DNA from: Incurvaria masculella
Taxonomy: Eukaryota > Arthropoda > Insecta > Lepidoptera > Incurvariidae
Length of the DNA: 64,000 nucleotides
Direction of reading: 5' to 3'
NCBI GenBank assembly: GCA_946894095.1
Contig: OX335651.1
Location: forward strand, 17,692,501-17,756,500
Below, piece after piece: positions 62,600-64,000 of this stretch. Under the pieces are notes generated by a model, which was not told the DNA's origin, ran no database searches, and saw only the letters and a program-made list of their open reading frames with translations. Made by a program: the position numbers and the translations under genes. How positions within the stretch are numbered: the first letter of the stretch is position 1; every line of letters starts with the position of its first letter.

Positions 62600-62741
62600 A
62601 GGATGGCCGTTAATAATTGTGAGAAATTCTCGTATTCCCTCAATGAGTACAAGTTCGCATGAACAAGAAGTGTTGGCGCTGCTCACAGTTGTGGATTTAG
62701 TGCTAGAAATACCGTACCAAATACAGCGCTGTGTCAATTAA
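62600..62741 (+). pseudogene. Right part of the small ORF split by the I elements
   Basis: After the 12-bp duplication (62600-62611) the frame continues 'NSRIPSMSTSSHEQEVLALL' and 'DLVLEIPYQIQRCVN' to TAA 62739-62741. An AATAAA lies at 62764. See 50277-50320 for the left part. Confidence 0.3.
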
Positions 62742-63089
62742 TATTATGAAAAAAGTTAAGGAAAATAAATATGTATTTCTTGTGGGTATTATTTTTTTCT
62801 TACTCGGAAAGTGATTTTGATGATCTTTGGTCGCCGTTAGGACGAAAACTAAAGGGCGAAGTTTTATAACTCCCCCGACTTCCAAGGTCCAAGGGCTAAC
62901 ACCGAAATATCTCTACTTCCGACGCACATGGTGTGTCAAAACAGGACTGTATGCCCAAGTCTGATTCAGTTTGAGTTTTACTTTCGCTAAACTTTTTCAG
63001 ATGAAGCGGTCGTGGAACCGGAGACTAAACTACTATACCAAAGTTATTTCGGCCGAATTACTTTTTCAACCCGCCCACAGAATCATAGA
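62742..63089. other. Unassigned host DNA upstream of the hAT MITE
   Basis: No repeat match in the window; a plus frame from an ATG at 63001 runs into the MITE and is not supported as coding. Confidence 0.35.
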
Positions 63090-63504
63090 CAGCGTTGCCG
63101 ATCGCTCCCCGATTCCCCGAACTGCGGGGAATTTGAGGTTTTGTAAGGAAAAGTTTGTGGAATGTAATCGTCGGGGAATTTGCGGTGAATGGGCCAATTC
63201 GCGTGGAATTAAGTTATATTGTTGATAATTCCAAAAACGTCCTAAAACATTTACACTGCAACTTTCGATTTCTTCATTGACTGCGCATGACCTTTATATT
63301 TGCTCATTCGAAAAATATTACGAATATTGAAGCTATTTCATCCTCTCCTGAAAGTTGGAAAGTTGTTTGGACGTCCGTCGGCTGCACGACCTGTTTTATT
63401 TGCTTATTCGAAATGTTTATGTTTCCTATTCCGGATATTTACGGATTTCGAAGCATCCTAAGAACGTTTTTAGGGAAATTGAGGAGTTGTAATCGGCAAC
63501 GCTG
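63090..63504 (+). mobile_element. hAT-type MITE with 8-bp target duplication
   Basis: A 415-bp element bounded by CAGCGTTGCCGAT (63090-63102) and its exact complement ATCGGCAACGCTG (63492-63504). Flanks are ATCATAGA at 63082-63089 and again at 63505-63512, a perfect 8-bp duplication. CAG...CTG ends and an 8-bp target duplication are hallmarks of hAT transposons. No transposase is encoded; short internal frames are not genes. Confidence 0.93.
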
Positions 63505-63512
63505 ATCATAGA

Positions 63513-63710
63513 CAATATCCATAACCGTCACTGTCAGTCAAGTGTCAATGAAAATCAATAATCATTGCTGTCCTCATTCTCAATTTTCCGTCACGAAAAA
63601 AAACGCCATCAAAACAACCCGGCAAAGGCGACCTGTGCCGCCTAAAGTCACTTCCAAGAAGCGAGAAGCGTGTGAATGATCGCTCCCGCGCACAGAGATT
63701 GCATCACGGC
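63513..63710 (+). promoter_or_regulatory. Host core promoter and 5' UTR candidate
   Basis: 'actgtcagtcaagtgtcaat' at 63527-63546 holds a TCAGTC arthropod initiator about 180 bases upstream of the ATG at 63711. GC content rises across the region into the exon. No TATA box is evident about 30 bases upstream, where the MITE ends. Confidence 0.45.
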
Positions 63711-63907
63711 ATGGATCCTCACAACCACTCGAACGGGGACTCGGAGCAGACCGCGTCGCCGCTGACCCGGCGGCCGGTGCAGCATCCCGGCGCGCTGCTA
63801 GAGCTAAGGGAGGCGCTGCAGGAGTCGTCGATGTCGGAGGAGACGGTTCAGCGAGTGCGCGCGCTCTCGCCGCTTGCTCTCATCAAGAGCGTCGCATTCG
63901 TGGAGCC
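63711..63907 (+). CDS. First coding exon of a host gene, unidentified
   Basis: ATG at 63711 begins 'MDPHNHSNGDSEQTASPLTR', a polar, proline-containing N-terminus followed by a helical, leucine-rich stretch ('GALLELREALQESSMSEETV', 'ALSPLALIKSVAFVEP'). The frame reaches a consensus donor GTGAGT at 63908, leaving the exon in phase 2. High GC with strong third-position bias and no match to any repeat mark it as a genuine host exon. There is no signal peptide, so the product is probably cytoplasmic or a membrane protein with an intracellular N-terminus. I do not recognise the family. The remainder lies beyond the window. Confidence 0.65.
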
Positions 63908-64000
63908 GTGAGTCGCCCATAGCATCTTTTTGAGCACTATCATAGGTAGCTATGTCGATGATGCACTGAAGATGTATCGATCATCGATTAGTTTAAAATC
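63908..64000 (+). other. Start of first intron of the gene above
   Basis: Begins GTGAGT and turns AT-rich immediately, as expected of an intron. Confidence 0.5.

Noticed and set aside
63001..63225. 84-codon plus frame as a host exon
   Set aside because: Its second half lies inside the hAT MITE, so it is a chance read-through frame.

Overview
This window is eukaryotic nuclear DNA, almost certainly from a lepidopteran insect (moth or butterfly). It is AT-rich, host coding exons are short and bounded by splice-site-like GT/AG signals, and repeats fill most of it. The repeat content (cecropia-like mariner, TTAA-flanked MITEs, Helitron-like ends, I-clade and Penelope-like retroelements, abundant Pol III SINEs) fits Lepidoptera; the order-level call is inference from remembered repeat families, not a database search. 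No bacterial operon, CRISPR array or complete host gene is visible.

Layout. 1-20,000: scattered SINEs, two MITE families (one with TTAA target duplications, one with long terminal inverted repeats), a Helitron-like element, retrotransposon 3' ends, an unusual pair of palindromes at 5641-5712 and a possible host exon at 2051-2302 (-). 20,000-27,000: decayed 5'-truncated non-LTR retrotransposons, one inserted in a MITE with a 10-bp target duplication. 29,515-29,930 (-): a probable first exon with signal peptide and a CpG-rich upstream region. 32,390-33,673: a nearly intact mariner with one nonsense codon. 33,875-42,724: a three-level nest. A TTAA MITE is split by a non-LTR element carrying an N-terminal zinc finger and a probable C-terminal restriction-like endonuclease; that element's 5' region is in turn split by a palindromic dimer of intact Penelope-like elements flanked by a 12-bp target duplication. 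42,725-46,000: possible host regulatory DNA (an RFX-type X-box, a TATA box with a tiny ATG exon) and a candidate internal exon. 50,309-62,611: two apparently identical, intact I-clade retrotransposons in direct tandem (6162-bp period) on the minus strand. 63,090-63,504: a hAT-type MITE with a perfect 8-bp target duplication, just upstream of a GC-rich host first exon at 63,711-63,907.

How the parts relate. The SINEs use a shared body and tail but two unrelated Pol III heads, one tRNA-like and one derived from 5S rRNA; they presumably borrow a retrotransposon's machinery in trans. The MITEs have no autonomous partner here. The I elements and the Penelope elements look recently active. The best leads are the two-headed SINE family, the nested Penelope dimer, the tandem I elements and the palindromes.
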